A stretch of DNA of 14,542 bases from Deltaproteobacteria bacterium (GTDB taxonomy: Bacteria; Desulfobacterota; Binatia; DP-6). Where the stretch lies: positions 1-14,542 of the forward strand of contig VBLA01000035.1 in NCBI GenBank assembly GCA_005879245.1, written 5' to 3'. Positions within the stretch are counted from its first letter, which is position 1, and each line of letters opens with the position of its first letter. A program made the position numbers and the translations under genes. Of the stretch, positions 1 to 7,031 are shown in pieces. The notes below the pieces were generated by a model, which saw only the letters and a program-made list of their open reading frames with translations, had not been told where the DNA came from and ran no database searches.

Positions 1-924
1 GACGTCGGCCAGGTCGGCCGCCTTCGCATTCTCGACGTTGTAGACGAAGGTCTGCCGCCCGGCGCTCTCCTCGGGCGGGATATCGAGCAGGCGAAGCCAG
101 CGGTCGACCTCGTCGAAGAGGGCGGGATCGAAGGTCACGACGACGATGGAGCTCAAGCGCGACAGCGGCACGACGTAGACCCCGCCCTCTCCGTCACCGG
201 TCGCCGTCACGCCGTAGGGTGCGAGCACGCCGAGGATCTCGTTGGCGAGATCCTCCGGGTCGGCGTTCTTCACCTTGAAGACGCGCGCGCGCAGGTTGTG
301 GAAGGCGTCCGTGTCGAAGGTGTTGGCCAGCTCGCGCAGGCGCGCGACGTTCGACTTCAGGTCGGTCACGACCAGGAGGTTGGCCCGATCGTAGGAGAGC
401 ACGTCGCCGCCCGGCGTGACGAAAGGCTGCAGGATGTTCACCATGTCGCCGGCGGCGACATGCTTCAGCGGCAGGATCTCGATCACGAAGCCATCCTGCG
501 CCCGCGCCTCCGCCTTCGTCGCCTCGCGCTGCGGTACGATGGCACGCGTCTTTGCCTCGGCGACGGGAAGGATCTGATAGACGTTGCCGACCTTCACCGC
601 TGCGATGCCGTTGTTGCGAAGGATCTGGTTCAACAGCGGAAACAGGTCCTCCCGAGCGATCTTCCCCGTGGTGCGGATCGTCACTTGCCCCTCGATGCGG
701 GGGTCGATCGTGTAGCTGATGCCGAGCGCCGTTGCGAGGCTGTGGATCACCTCCCGGATGTCGGCCCGCTCGAAGTTGAGGACCATGGCCTCCTCTTCAC
801 CGAGCGGCTGATCGCCCTCCGCCTGCGCCGCAGCGCCAGCGGGAGGAGTGTCCTGCTCATGTGCCACCGGTGGGCGCACGACGAGCCCGAGCGTGACCAC
901 CGCCACGATCCATCCACGCTTCAC
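1..924 (-). CDS. gspD: Type II secretion secretin GspD, N-terminal 308 codons (3' part outside window)
   Basis: This is the outer-membrane secretin through which the T2SS releases folded exoproteins. Only the amino-terminal part is present; the reading frame is still open at the left window edge. The GTG start at 924-922 follows an AGGAGG site with 5 bases between GGAGG and the start. Residues 1-21 look like a signal peptide (KR, a short hydrophobic core, then RPPVA before His22); there is no lipobox. The N0 domain begins near residue 47 (VLNFERADIREVIHSLA) and runs to about 120. N1 follows at about 145-205 (LPLKHVAAGDMVNIL, then ANLLVVTD). N2 starts near 214 (VFKVKNADPEDLANEILGVL). A further repeat, probably N3, begins at about 291 (QTFVYNVENAKAADLADV). 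The beta-barrel and C-terminal domains are not in view. It is the last visible gene of the gsp operon, 50 bases after gspN/C. The family assignment is firm. Confidence 0.95.
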   Translation of the reverse strand, partial: MKRGWIVAVVTLGLVVRPPVAHEQDTPPAGAAAQAEGDQPLGEEEAMVLNFERADIREVIHSLATALGISYTIDPRIEGQVTIRTTGKIAREDLFPLLNQILRNNGIAAVKVGNVYQILPVAEAKTRAIVPQREATKAEARAQDGFVIEILPLKHVAAGDMVNILQPFVTPGGDVLSYDRANLLVVTDLKSNVARLRELANTFDTDAFHNLRARVFKVKNADPEDLANEILGVLAPYGVTATGDGEGGVYVVPLSRLSSIVVVTFDPALFDEVDRWLRLLDIPPEESAGRQTFVYNVENAKAADLADV

Positions 925-929
925 AGCAC

Positions 930-934
930 CCTCC
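930..934 (-). promoter_or_regulatory. Ribosome binding site fixing the GTG start of gspD
   Basis: On the minus strand AGGAGGG lies just upstream, with 5 bases between GGAGG and the GTG at 924-922. It supports a GTG rather than an internal ATG start; the first in-frame ATG is codon 47, inside the start of the N0 domain. The site is only four bases from the foot of the hairpin at 939-965. Confidence 0.75.
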
Positions 935-938
935 TGTC

Positions 939-965
939 CGGCATCCGGTGCACCGCCGGATGCCG
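939..965 (-). repeat. Perfect 10-bp inverted repeat between gspN/C and gspD
   Basis: CGGCATCCGG at 939-948 is the exact reverse complement of CCGGATGCCG at 956-965, with a 7-base loop. In the transcript it forms a GC-rich stem in the only non-coding gap between these two genes, ending four bases before the GGAGG of gspD. There is no U-run after it, so it is not a standard intrinsic terminator. Possible roles are mRNA processing or stability, or tuning of secretin translation relative to the upstream genes. The role is inference; the repeat itself is read directly. Confidence 0.7.
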
Positions 966-974
966 TCCTCCTCC

Positions 975-1760
975 TCAACGCTGCTTACGGCCGAGCCGCG
1001 AGCCTTGCTCCCTTTCTTTCAGCTGTTCCAGCTTCTGCCGGACGTCGCCCGGCAGCTTCTGGAGCTGGGTGTTCTGCCCCGGCGCACCTCCGGCGGGCTT
1101 CCCGAGCGTCGGTACTGGCATCCCCTGCCCCGGCACGGCCGTCGATCCGGGCGTCTGGGCCACCGGGACGGCCGGCTTCACCGGGAGGCCGGCCGCCGGC
1201 GACGCCCCCTGGGCTCCGGCGGCGGGGGAGAACTGCACCGGCTTAGCCGCCGCCTGAGCCGGGGTGGCCGGCTTGCCGGGCACCGCCACCGGATGCGCCG
1301 GCTGCGCTTTTCCCTTCTCGAGGGAGAGCTCCATGTTTACCGGGTCGCCCGACGGCGAGACCAGCACGAGCCCCGTCGACTCGATCGTCTTGACCGTGTA
1401 TCCACCCACCTGATCCCCGGGCCGGAGTCGGCGCTGCTGGTTGCCCTGACTGGCGTCGGTCACGAAGACCTCGCGATCCCGGCCGAGGATGCGAATGCCG
1501 ACGACGGTGATCCCCGGGGGGGGACCGGTCTCGCGCGCCACGGGGCCCGCGGCGTCCTCGGTTGGCCCATGGCGGCTCGGGTCGAAGAGGTCCTTGTCAG
1601 CGACGGCGGCCACCATGACGGTGGGACTCTGCTCGACCCGGCCCGCCGTCTTGTCGGTGGCGCCCCGCTTGCCCTTGGCATGCTTCTCCGCCTCGCGCGC
1701 GGGCGCCGGCGGCCGGGGCGTCAGATCGACTGAGGGAATCGCACGCGCCCACGTGCGCAC
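975..1760 (-). CDS. GspC/GspN-type T2SS protein (HR domain, no PDZ), apparently lacking its membrane anchor
   Basis: The 261-residue frame opens with GTG at 1760 and overlaps the end of gspM by 40 bases. Residues about 57-150 resemble the homology region (HR) of GspC: DLFDPSR near 58, ITVVGIRILGRDREVFV, then RLRPGDQVGGYTVKTIESTG and LVLVSPSGDPVNMEL. In GspC this periplasmic domain binds the N0 domain of GspD, the next gene. After it comes a Pro/Ala/Gly-rich linker (about 151-225) and a short charged helix near the C-terminus; there is no PDZ domain. The position before gspD matches xpsN in Xanthomonas, which I recall acts as GspC. Oddly, the family's N-terminal transmembrane helix is absent. 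An in-frame TGA at 1778-1776 sits only five codons before the GTG, and the intervening AATKI followed by VRTWARAIPSVD reads like the end of an anchor. I suspect a missing segment, or a sequence error, between 1761 and 1780. No convincing Shine-Dalgarno precedes the GTG. Confidence 0.75.
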   Translation of the reverse strand: MRTWARAIPSVDLTPRPPAPAREAEKHAKGKRGATDKTAGRVEQSPTVMVAAVADKDLFDPSRHGPTEDAAGPVARETGPPPGITVVGIRILGRDREVFVTDASQGNQQRRLRPGDQVGGYTVKTIESTGLVLVSPSGDPVNMELSLEKGKAQPAHPVAVPGKPATPAQAAAKPVQFSPAAGAQGASPAAGLPVKPAVPVAQTPGSTAVPGQGMPVPTLGKPAGGAPGQNTQLQKLPGDVRQKLEQLKEREQGSRLGRKQR

Positions 1761-2533
1761 GATCTTGGTGGCGGCTCACCCTGACCGGCGTCTCCCCCCG
1801 GCAGCTCGCCTGGCGTCGGCTCGCCCGGCGAGGCCTCGGCTCCGCCGGCAGCGGCTTCGCCTTCGCCCGCTCCGCCGGCCGGCTCCCCTTCCCCTTCGGC
1901 CGGCTCCGCTTCCGGGGCCTTCGGCTTGGCCTCCGCCAGGAGATACCCGCTCACCTCGACCGTCGCCGAGAGCGTGCGCGGGCCCTTCGCACCCGGCACC
2001 GCGCCCCGTCGGTTCACCTCCACGAAGGGGATGGTGAGCTGGTGGGGTCCGTACTCGAACCCCGCGACGAAGTCCGTGAACTGGCGGAGCTCCCCCATGA
2101 GGGTCAGCCGGACCGCCACCTTGCGGAACGGGTCCGCCGGCTCTTCCCGCATCACCTGCGCGCTCTGGATGGCGATGCCCTTCTCCGTCGCGAGCGCGTT
2201 CGCCCGCTCCTGAAGCGCGGCCGCGCCGAGCGTTCCGCTGCCGCCGGGGAGGAGGCGCGTCTTCGCCTGCGTGAGGCGCTGGCGCAGCTCCTCACGCTCG
2301 GCGCGCAGCGTGTCGAGCGCGCCGATGAAGCGCGCCGACCGCTCGAGCTGCTCCTGGCCCTCGCCGATCTCCTGCGCCACCCGCTGCCGGTAGGCGACGA
2401 TCGGGTCGACGATGCCCACGTAGACGAGTGAAACCCCCAGCGCCCCGGCCAGCGCCAGGACGATGCGCCGATCGCGCACCGAGTGCGTCGCGTACCAGTG
2501 CTGAGCCGTCGCCCACAGCGTGCGCAAGTTCAT
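1721..2533 (-). CDS. gspM: T2SS inner-membrane platform protein GspM with long Pro/Glu/Gly tail
   Basis: GspM is a bitopic inner-membrane protein that pairs with GspL in the assembly platform. The ATG at 2533-2531 overlaps the gspL stop as ATGA. Residues 1-22 are cytoplasmic and basic at the end (RDRR), and 23-42 form one transmembrane helix (IVLALAGALGVSLVYVGIVD). A coiled-coil stretch follows at about 50-95 (QEQLERSARFIGALDTL, then REELRQRL). A ferredoxin-like periplasmic domain lies at about 105-200, including the strand-like AVRLTLMGELRQFTDFVAG and LSATVEVSGYLLAE. Known GspM proteins are about 160-200 residues. This one is 270 because of a low-complexity tail of about 70 residues rich in Glu, Pro, Gly and Ala. 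The last residues (RSCARGRVRFPQSI) overlap the downstream gene in another frame and may be an artefact of a lesion at the gene junction. Confidence 0.85.
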   Translation of the reverse strand: MNLRTLWATAQHWYATHSVRDRRIVLALAGALGVSLVYVGIVDPIVAYRQRVAQEIGEGQEQLERSARFIGALDTLRAEREELRQRLTQAKTRLLPGGSGTLGAAALQERANALATEKGIAIQSAQVMREEPADPFRKVAVRLTLMGELRQFTDFVAGFEYGPHQLTIPFVEVNRRGAVPGAKGPRTLSATVEVSGYLLAEAKPKAPEAEPAEGEGEPAGGAGEGEAAAGGAEASPGEPTPGELPGGDAGQGEPPPRSCARGRVRFPQSI

Positions 2534-3939
2534 TTCTCGATCTCCGCGACGAGCGAGAAGCGGTCCTTGTCGCCGGTCCGCGTGGTGGGCGAGGTGAAGC
2601 TCACGTTCTTGTAATGCTTCGACTTCTCGAGCGCGGTGATCAGGTCCGACGCGGAGTGGGCGAACCCGTCGAGCGTCAGGCGATCGCCGCGGAGGTTGAA
2701 CGCCGTCAGGTACGCATCGGCCGGGATGATGTCGGTCAGCTCCTTCAAGAGCACCGTCACCCGCCGCTCGTGGCCGGGGTCGAGCACGTTGATCTGCTTG
2801 CGGAGGTCGGCGATCTCGTCCTGCAGGGCCTTCGCGTCACGCACCTGAGGCGCAAGCGCTTCCAGCTGCTCGCGCACCTGCTTCCGGAGGAGCGCGTCCT
2901 TCACGAGCGCGCTCCCACCCCAGAGCAGAAGGAGTACACCCGCCAGCGCGACCAGCACGACCGTCGTGAGCGAGAGTCCCTCCTCGTAGCCGCGCCGCCC
3001 TTCGGCCGGCAGCAGGTTCACCGGCATCGTCCCTTCCCGCACGGCGCCGAGCGCCGCTCCCACCGCCGGCAGGAGCGTCGGCTCGGGAGCCTCGAAGAGC
3101 GCGGGAGGCCCTTCGAGCCGGCCAGCGGCGAGCGCGACGAGATCTCCTTCGCCGAGCGCCGGGAGCGACGGGCCAGATCCGTTCGAGAACTCCCACCGGT
3201 ACAGCTGCACCTCGTCGGGAGAGACCAGGCCGTCGGCCAGCTGGCGCGCCAGTGAGCGTGAGAGCTCGGCCGGCGCCGGCATCCGGTTCGCCGGGAGGAG
3301 CTGGCTCCCGACCAGACGACCACCGCGGAGGAGGGCGAGCTCCACCCCGTCGGCACCACCCAGGACGAGGGCCATCGGGGCGGTGGTGTCACCCCGGCAG
3401 AACGCGAGGTAGTCGCAGATCGCGGTCGAGGCCAGCATGATGCCGCGCGGGCGGACGAAGGCGTCCTCGAGCGCCTCGAGATAGCCCCGCACGACTTCTC
3501 GAGGGATGCACATGAGCAGAACCTCGAGCCGCTCCTCACCGATGTCCCGCACCGAGAAGTCGAAGTAGACCTGGTCACGTGGCAGCGGAACGAGCCGCTC
3601 GAGCTCGTAGTCCAGGACCTGTGCGAGGTTCTCGCGCGCGGCGGCGGGAAGGATCACGCGGTTGAACGCGGCCTCGCCGCGCGAGACGCAGAGGTAGGTC
3701 CGGCGCGTATCGACGCGGTGCTCGCGTGCGAAGGTCGTGACCGCCTGCGCGATGGCCTGCCGGCGCTCGCCCGGCCGGCCGGCGCCGGGTAGCGGAAACG
3801 TCGCGGCGTGGCGGAGCGCCACGCGGAAGAAACGTTTGGCTACGTGGGCGAGCGAGACCTCGTGCGTGCCGACGTAGATCCCGAGACCGTCCAGGAAGTC
3901 GGCACGTCGGAGGCGCTGCGAGAGCTCCCCGATGGTCAT
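2530..3939 (-). CDS. gspL: T2SS inner-membrane platform protein GspL
   Basis: GspL anchors the ATPase GspE to the inner membrane. The product is 469 residues, a normal to slightly long size. Residues 15-300 look like the actin-like (PilM-type) cytoplasmic domain, with GLGIYVGTHEVSLAHV near 19, YLCVSRGEAAFNRVILP near 82, and a segment around LALVLGGADGVELALLRGG near 200. MPVNLLPAEGRR (305-316) leads into a single transmembrane helix at about 323-345. A coiled coil follows (350-385), then a ferredoxin-like PilN-type periplasmic domain (about 395-469). The ATG at 3939-3937 overlaps the gspK stop (GTATGA) and has GGGGGAGAAGG just before it. The frame stays open 40 codons upstream, but those codons lie inside gspK and look like shadow sequence. 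It also overlaps gspM by four bases. Confidence 0.92.
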   Translation of the reverse strand: MTIGELSQRLRRADFLDGLGIYVGTHEVSLAHVAKRFFRVALRHAATFPLPGAGRPGERRQAIAQAVTTFAREHRVDTRRTYLCVSRGEAAFNRVILPAAARENLAQVLDYELERLVPLPRDQVYFDFSVRDIGEERLEVLLMCIPREVVRGYLEALEDAFVRPRGIMLASTAICDYLAFCRGDTTAPMALVLGGADGVELALLRGGRLVGSQLLPANRMPAPAELSRSLARQLADGLVSPDEVQLYRWEFSNGSGPSLPALGEGDLVALAAGRLEGPPALFEAPEPTLLPAVGAALGAVREGTMPVNLLPAEGRRGYEEGLSLTTVVLVALAGVLLLLWGGSALVKDALLRKQVREQLEALAPQVRDAKALQDEIADLRKQINVLDPGHERRVTVLLKELTDIIPADAYLTAFNLRGDRLTLDGFAHSASDLITALEKSKHYKNVSFTSPTTRTGDKDRFSLVAEIEK

Positions 3940-5015
3940 ACCTTCTCCCCCGTCCCCCCCTCGCCGCTGCCGGGCAGCGGCGCCGCCCACGGTGCGCGGT
4001 CGAACCAGCGCAGAATGCGCACCCCCTCGCTCGCCTGCGAGCCGACATCGGCGACGCACGCCACCCGCGACTGGTTGCGACTCGCGTGCGTATCCCCACG
4101 CGCCTCGATGTAGATGATCTGCGCCTCGTGTTTCTCCGGCGTGATGAGCGAGGCCAGATGCGGATCGACGGCCGTGAGCTGCGCCTGAATGCGCGGAAGG
4201 AACCCCGGGCCCTCGGTGTCGCGATCTGCGATCAGCTCGGCGACCGCCGTCGCATCGAGGCCGAGCAAGACCTGCAGGACCGTGGCGGGAGCGGTGAGCG
4301 GGTTGATCGTCGGCTCGCGGTTGAACACCGACACGACGTCACGCAGGCCGGGAACGCCTTCTCCGCCGTAGTAGATATCGGGCGTGATGCCGCGCACGCG
4401 CAGCAGCTCCTCCGGCGAATCGAACCAGCTATCCTTCGCGCGGTAGGGGGGCTGCCGCTTCATGTAGAAGTCGCTCTCCGCCCCATGCAGGCCGGGCAGG
4501 TGATCGGGGTCCCGCCAGTCGATGATCGAATCGACGACGGTGGCAACCTGCTCGCTCGCCCGGCGGTCGAGACTCGCCGTCGGGTTACCCCCCTCGACGA
4601 TGTAGGTGACGATCCGCGTGAGGAGCGCGGGATCCGCCTTGTTGAGCGAGATGCGCCCCCCCTCGTCGACCACGCGTACGGCGTAGCCACCGTCAGCGAA
4701 GGTTCCTTCGTGCCACTGCCCGTCAGGGGGCACCGGCCCCTCGGGCTCGGCGTCCTGGTCCTCGACGGGGCGGGGTGCCGCCGCTCCCGATCCGGGGTTG
4801 GCGTGCTCGAACGCCTGCTGGGCATCGAACAACGAGCGGTTCATGCCCGCGAGCGCCAGGTAGTAGCCCCGCGTCTCCTCGGCGAGGTTCACGGCCGCCA
4901 TCGCGTCGTCGCGCATGTACTGGGCGAAATCGAGCGCGAGCACGCCGAGGATCATGAACACCCAGATGACGAGCAGGAGCGCAATGCCGCGCTCACGAGG
5001 ACGAGCGCTGGTCAT
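3936..5015 (-). CDS. gspK: T2SS minor pseudopilin GspK
   Basis: GspK is the large tip pseudopilin; it forms a GspI-J-K complex that starts pseudopilus assembly. The 359-residue product begins MTSARPRERG, and prepilin peptidase should cut after Gly10. The mature hydrophobic helix starts IALLLVIWVFMILGVLALDF. As in known GspK proteins, position +5 of the mature protein is not Glu (it is Leu), which fits a tip position. The large soluble part has the helix-hairpin-helix-like GspK signatures GGRISLNKADPALLTRI at about 123 and SPEELLRVRGITPDIYYGG at about 200, plus DSIIDWRDPDHLPGLHGAES. The ATG overlaps the gspJ stop by four bases. The C-terminal region near 310-359 is less conserved in appearance (WFDRAPWAAPLPGSGEGG). 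Confidence 0.94.
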   Translation of the reverse strand: MTSARPRERGIALLLVIWVFMILGVLALDFAQYMRDDAMAAVNLAEETRGYYLALAGMNRSLFDAQQAFEHANPGSGAAAPRPVEDQDAEPEGPVPPDGQWHEGTFADGGYAVRVVDEGGRISLNKADPALLTRIVTYIVEGGNPTASLDRRASEQVATVVDSIIDWRDPDHLPGLHGAESDFYMKRQPPYRAKDSWFDSPEELLRVRGITPDIYYGGEGVPGLRDVVSVFNREPTINPLTAPATVLQVLLGLDATAVAELIADRDTEGPGFLPRIQAQLTAVDPHLASLITPEKHEAQIIYIEARGDTHASRNQSRVACVADVGSQASEGVRILRWFDRAPWAAPLPGSGEGGTGEKV

Positions 5016-5725
5016 GGTGTATTGCCGCCGTTGTCGTCATCGTCGGCCGAGTCGTCGTCGCCCGCCTCGGGGAGGTCCTCCTCGCCGACCTCACCCGAAT
5101 TGTCCCCGAAAGTGGTCGCCATGAGGGGGATCTCCTGACCCCAGGTTTCCACCTCGAGGCCCGGCAGGCCGTCGACCAGCACCCGCACGGCGGCGGGGAG
5201 CATCTCGTCCTCGAGACCGTTCCACTCCGTGTGCCACTCGGTGTCGGCGCCATCGTTCATCAGGTACTCGAACTTGAGCGAGCGAAAGCCGTCGAGCAGG
5301 ACGCTCGTGCGGCGGTCCGACCGCTCGACCGGCGCGCGCCCGAGCGAGTCGGGGGAAAAGAACTGGCTTTCCGCCATCAGGAGCCGTGGCGGATCGTCGA
5401 CCACCTGGTAGACGACCCGCGCGAGCCCGCCCCCGCCCTCCTGACCCGCCGCCGTGACGAACGTCATCGAGGTCGCCGTGCCCATGAAGTACGGATAGAC
5501 CTCGTCGTCCCGGTTGCGTGCCGGGTACGGCACGGCGGACTTCACCTGTCGGATGAGGAGGTCGCTCGCGACCCTGAGGCGCTGGGCCGTCACCACCGCC
5601 ACCTCCCCCCGCTCGACCGCACGGATCCCCAGATGGAAGGCGCCGTAGCAGATCGCCGCGACCAGTGCGAGCGCCGTGAGGGCGAGGACGACCTCGAGGA
5701 GGGTGAAGCCAGCTCTAGCCTTCAT
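5012..5725 (-). CDS. gspJ: T2SS minor pseudopilin GspJ with acidic C-terminal tail
   Basis: GspJ is a tip-complex pseudopilin partnering GspI and GspK. The leader MKARAG is short; cleavage is expected after Gly6, giving FTLLEVVLALTALALVAAI with Glu at mature position 5 (Glu11 of the precursor). The soluble domain includes RVASDLLIRQVKSAVPYP, FVTAAGQEGGGGLARVVYQVV and SVLLDGFRSLKFEYL, a layout usual for GspJ. The product is 237 residues. The last 35 or so (from about GDNSGEVGEEDLPEAGDDD to the end) are strongly acidic, which I do not regard as typical of the family. The start codon lies within the end of gspI (11-base overlap), and the stop overlaps gspK as ATGA, so translational coupling is likely. 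Confidence 0.93.
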   Translation of the reverse strand: MKARAGFTLLEVVLALTALALVAAICYGAFHLGIRAVERGEVAVVTAQRLRVASDLLIRQVKSAVPYPARNRDDEVYPYFMGTATSMTFVTAAGQEGGGGLARVVYQVVDDPPRLLMAESQFFSPDSLGRAPVERSDRRTSVLLDGFRSLKFEYLMNDGADTEWHTEWNGLEDEMLPAAVRVLVDGLPGLEVETWGQEIPLMATTFGDNSGEVGEEDLPEAGDDDSADDDDNGGNTP

Positions 5726-6128
5726 TCTCGGAAGCCACCCGCAGGCTCTTCAAGGTGAAGGTCTTCGTGCCGAGGCCGTCCTGCCAGCTGACGTCCACCT
5801 GCAGATAACGGAGCGCCTGGCCGGAGGAGAAGTCGAGCGCTCGGGTATCGATGCCCTCCTCGGCCCCCGCATGGCGGACGAGGATGTGGGTCTGGAACCC
5901 ATCCGCGGTGGTGCGCTCCTCGCTGTGATCGACGATCTCCGGCTGGAAGAGCATCGCGTCCATGGCGGCCCGGGCGTGGAGGACGGCGCGACTCTGACGC
6001 GTGGCCCGGTCCTCGAGCCGGATGCTGCCGCTGAAGACCTGGAGACAGGTCACGATCCCGACCCCGAGGATGGCGAGCGCCACCGCGATTTCGAGCAGGG
6101 TGAATCCCGCTGCGGGCGTCCGCCTCAT
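5715..6128 (-). CDS. gspI: T2SS minor pseudopilin GspI
   Basis: A 137-residue precursor with the type IV pilin-like N-terminus MRRTPAAG followed by FTLLEIAVALAILGVGIVT. Cleavage is expected after Gly8, leaving Phe1 and Glu5 in the mature protein. The short globular part (about 35-137) contains RAVLHARAAMDAMLFQPEI and a closing beta region YLQVDVSWQDGLGTKTFTL, which fits GspI. It is the small core subunit of the I-J-K tip. The ATG at 6128-6126 overlaps the gspH stop by four bases. A longer in-frame start further upstream would lie inside gspH, and the pilin leader fixes the choice of this ATG. Confidence 0.92.
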   Translation of the reverse strand: MRRTPAAGFTLLEIAVALAILGVGIVTCLQVFSGSIRLEDRATRQSRAVLHARAAMDAMLFQPEIVDHSEERTTADGFQTHILVRHAGAEEGIDTRALDFSSGQALRYLQVDVSWQDGLGTKTFTLKSLRVASENEG

Positions 6129-6583
6129 CCCGCGGCGTCCCCCACGCGTACCGTGCCGATCAATGGATCCAGCGCCACCCGGAGGCGGTTCTCGAGCCGG
6201 TTCTTGCGGCTCGCGAGCACGATCTCCGCCCCGCTCGTGCTCCCGTTCGGGAAGAAGAGCACCTGCACCCGTCCGTCGCCGATGGGGAGCCCCCCTTGCA
6301 CGTCCTCGATCACGGCGCGGTCGGTCAGCACCGCCCACCGGGCCCAACCGGTCGTGTGGATCTTGTTCCCGACCGGATCGATGGCGAGCTCCTGGGGCTC
6401 GCCGAGCCCCAGCGCTTCACCTCGACAGTAGTGCATCGTGGCGGCGATCTGGCGGGCCGCCCGCCGCACCTCGCGCGCCTCGAAGCCGGCCTCCATCATC
6501 GGGACGGCGAGCATGGTGCCGATCGCGATGATGACGAGCACGATCGTGATTTCGATGAGGGTAAAGGCGCGTTCACCTCTCAC
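6125..6583 (-). CDS. gspH: T2SS minor pseudopilin GspH (GTG start, Ala at the cleavage -1 position)
   Basis: GspH is a pseudopilin thought to sit between the GspI-J-K tip and the GspG shaft. The product is 152 residues. I place the start at the GTG 6583-6581, which overlaps the gspG stop as GTGA and gives a six-residue leader VRGERA ahead of FTLIEITIVLVIIAIGTML. The mature protein has Phe1 and Glu5 as expected, but the residue before the cut is Ala where pseudopilins almost always have Gly. The soluble part has EVRRAARQIAATMHYCRGEA, VGNKIHTTGWARWAVL and VQVLFFPNGSTSGAEIVL, the last matching the usual GspH F.P.G....G.i pattern. The frame is open much further upstream, but only as a shadow of gspG. 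Confidence 0.9.
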   Translation of the reverse strand: MRGERAFTLIEITIVLVIIAIGTMLAVPMMEAGFEAREVRRAARQIAATMHYCRGEALGLGEPQELAIDPVGNKIHTTGWARWAVLTDRAVIEDVQGGLPIGDGRVQVLFFPNGSTSGAEIVLASRKNRLENRLRVALDPLIGTVRVGDAAG

Positions 6584-7014
6584 CCGACGTTGCCCTCCCA
6601 GCTCGTGACGTCGCGGTTGTCGCCCTCCCCACCCGGGGCCCCGTCGGCACCGTACGAGAAGAGGTCGTACGGCCGCCCGGCCTCGCCCGGGCTGCGGTAG
6701 TAGTAGGGGTGGTCCCAGGGGTCCTTGGGGATGTCTTTCTTCAGGTACGGACCGTCCCACCGGTCGGTCCCGAAGGGCCGCTGGCGGAGCGCCGCGAGCC
6801 CCTCCTGCGTCGTCGGGTAGCGCCCGACGTCGAGGCGGAAGGTGTCGAGCGACGTCCCGAGGAGCTCGATCTGCGCCCGCGCGGCCCCCACCTTCGCCTT
6901 CTCTTCCTGGCGAATGAAGCGCGGCCCGACGAGCGCCATCAGGAGCCCGATGATGACCATCACGACCATCATCTCGATGAGGGTGAAACCCGCCGACGAC
7001 GTCCCGGTTCGCAT
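6580..7014 (-). CDS. gspG: T2SS major pseudopilin GspG
   Basis: GspG is the main subunit of the pseudopilus. From the ATG at 7014-7012 the precursor is 144 residues, with leader MRTGTSSAG cut after Gly9 to give FTLIEMMVVMVIIGLLMALV (Glu at +5). Conserved GspG blocks follow: the helix EEKAKVGAARAQIELLGTSL, then FRLDVGRYPTTQEGLAAL, LKKDIPKDPWDHPYYYRSPG, and the acidic loop SYGADGAPGGEGDNRD. In characterised GspG that loop binds calcium. The C-terminus is SWEGNVG. A GTG 21 bases upstream is also in frame but would place the leader codons over the Shine-Dalgarno itself, so I prefer the ATG. The gene follows gspF directly and its stop overlaps gspH. Confidence 0.95.
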   Translation of the reverse strand: MRTGTSSAGFTLIEMMVVMVIIGLLMALVGPRFIRQEEKAKVGAARAQIELLGTSLDTFRLDVGRYPTTQEGLAALRQRPFGTDRWDGPYLKKDIPKDPWDHPYYYRSPGEAGRPYDLFSYGADGAPGGEGDNRDVTSWEGNVG

Positions 7015-7025
7015 CGCAGCACAAG

Positions 7026-7030
7026 CCTCC
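7026..7030 (-). promoter_or_regulatory. Ribosome binding site deciding the gspG start
   Basis: GGAGG (within AAGGAGGC) sits immediately after the gspF stop and 11 bases before the ATG at 7014. The spacing is on the long side. The competing in-frame GTG at 7035 lies before this site, so the site supports the ATG. Confidence 0.6.
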
Positions 7031-7031
7031 T

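Noticed and set aside
298..1257. Long plus-strand open frame opposite gspD and gspN/C
   Set aside because: It is antisense to recognisable secretin sequence, is rich in Arg, Ala, Gly and Pro, and shows no family motif; typical GC-rich shadow.
4086..5138. 350-codon plus-strand frame opposite gspK
   Set aside because: Antisense to a clear GspK; composition follows the third-position GC of the real gene.
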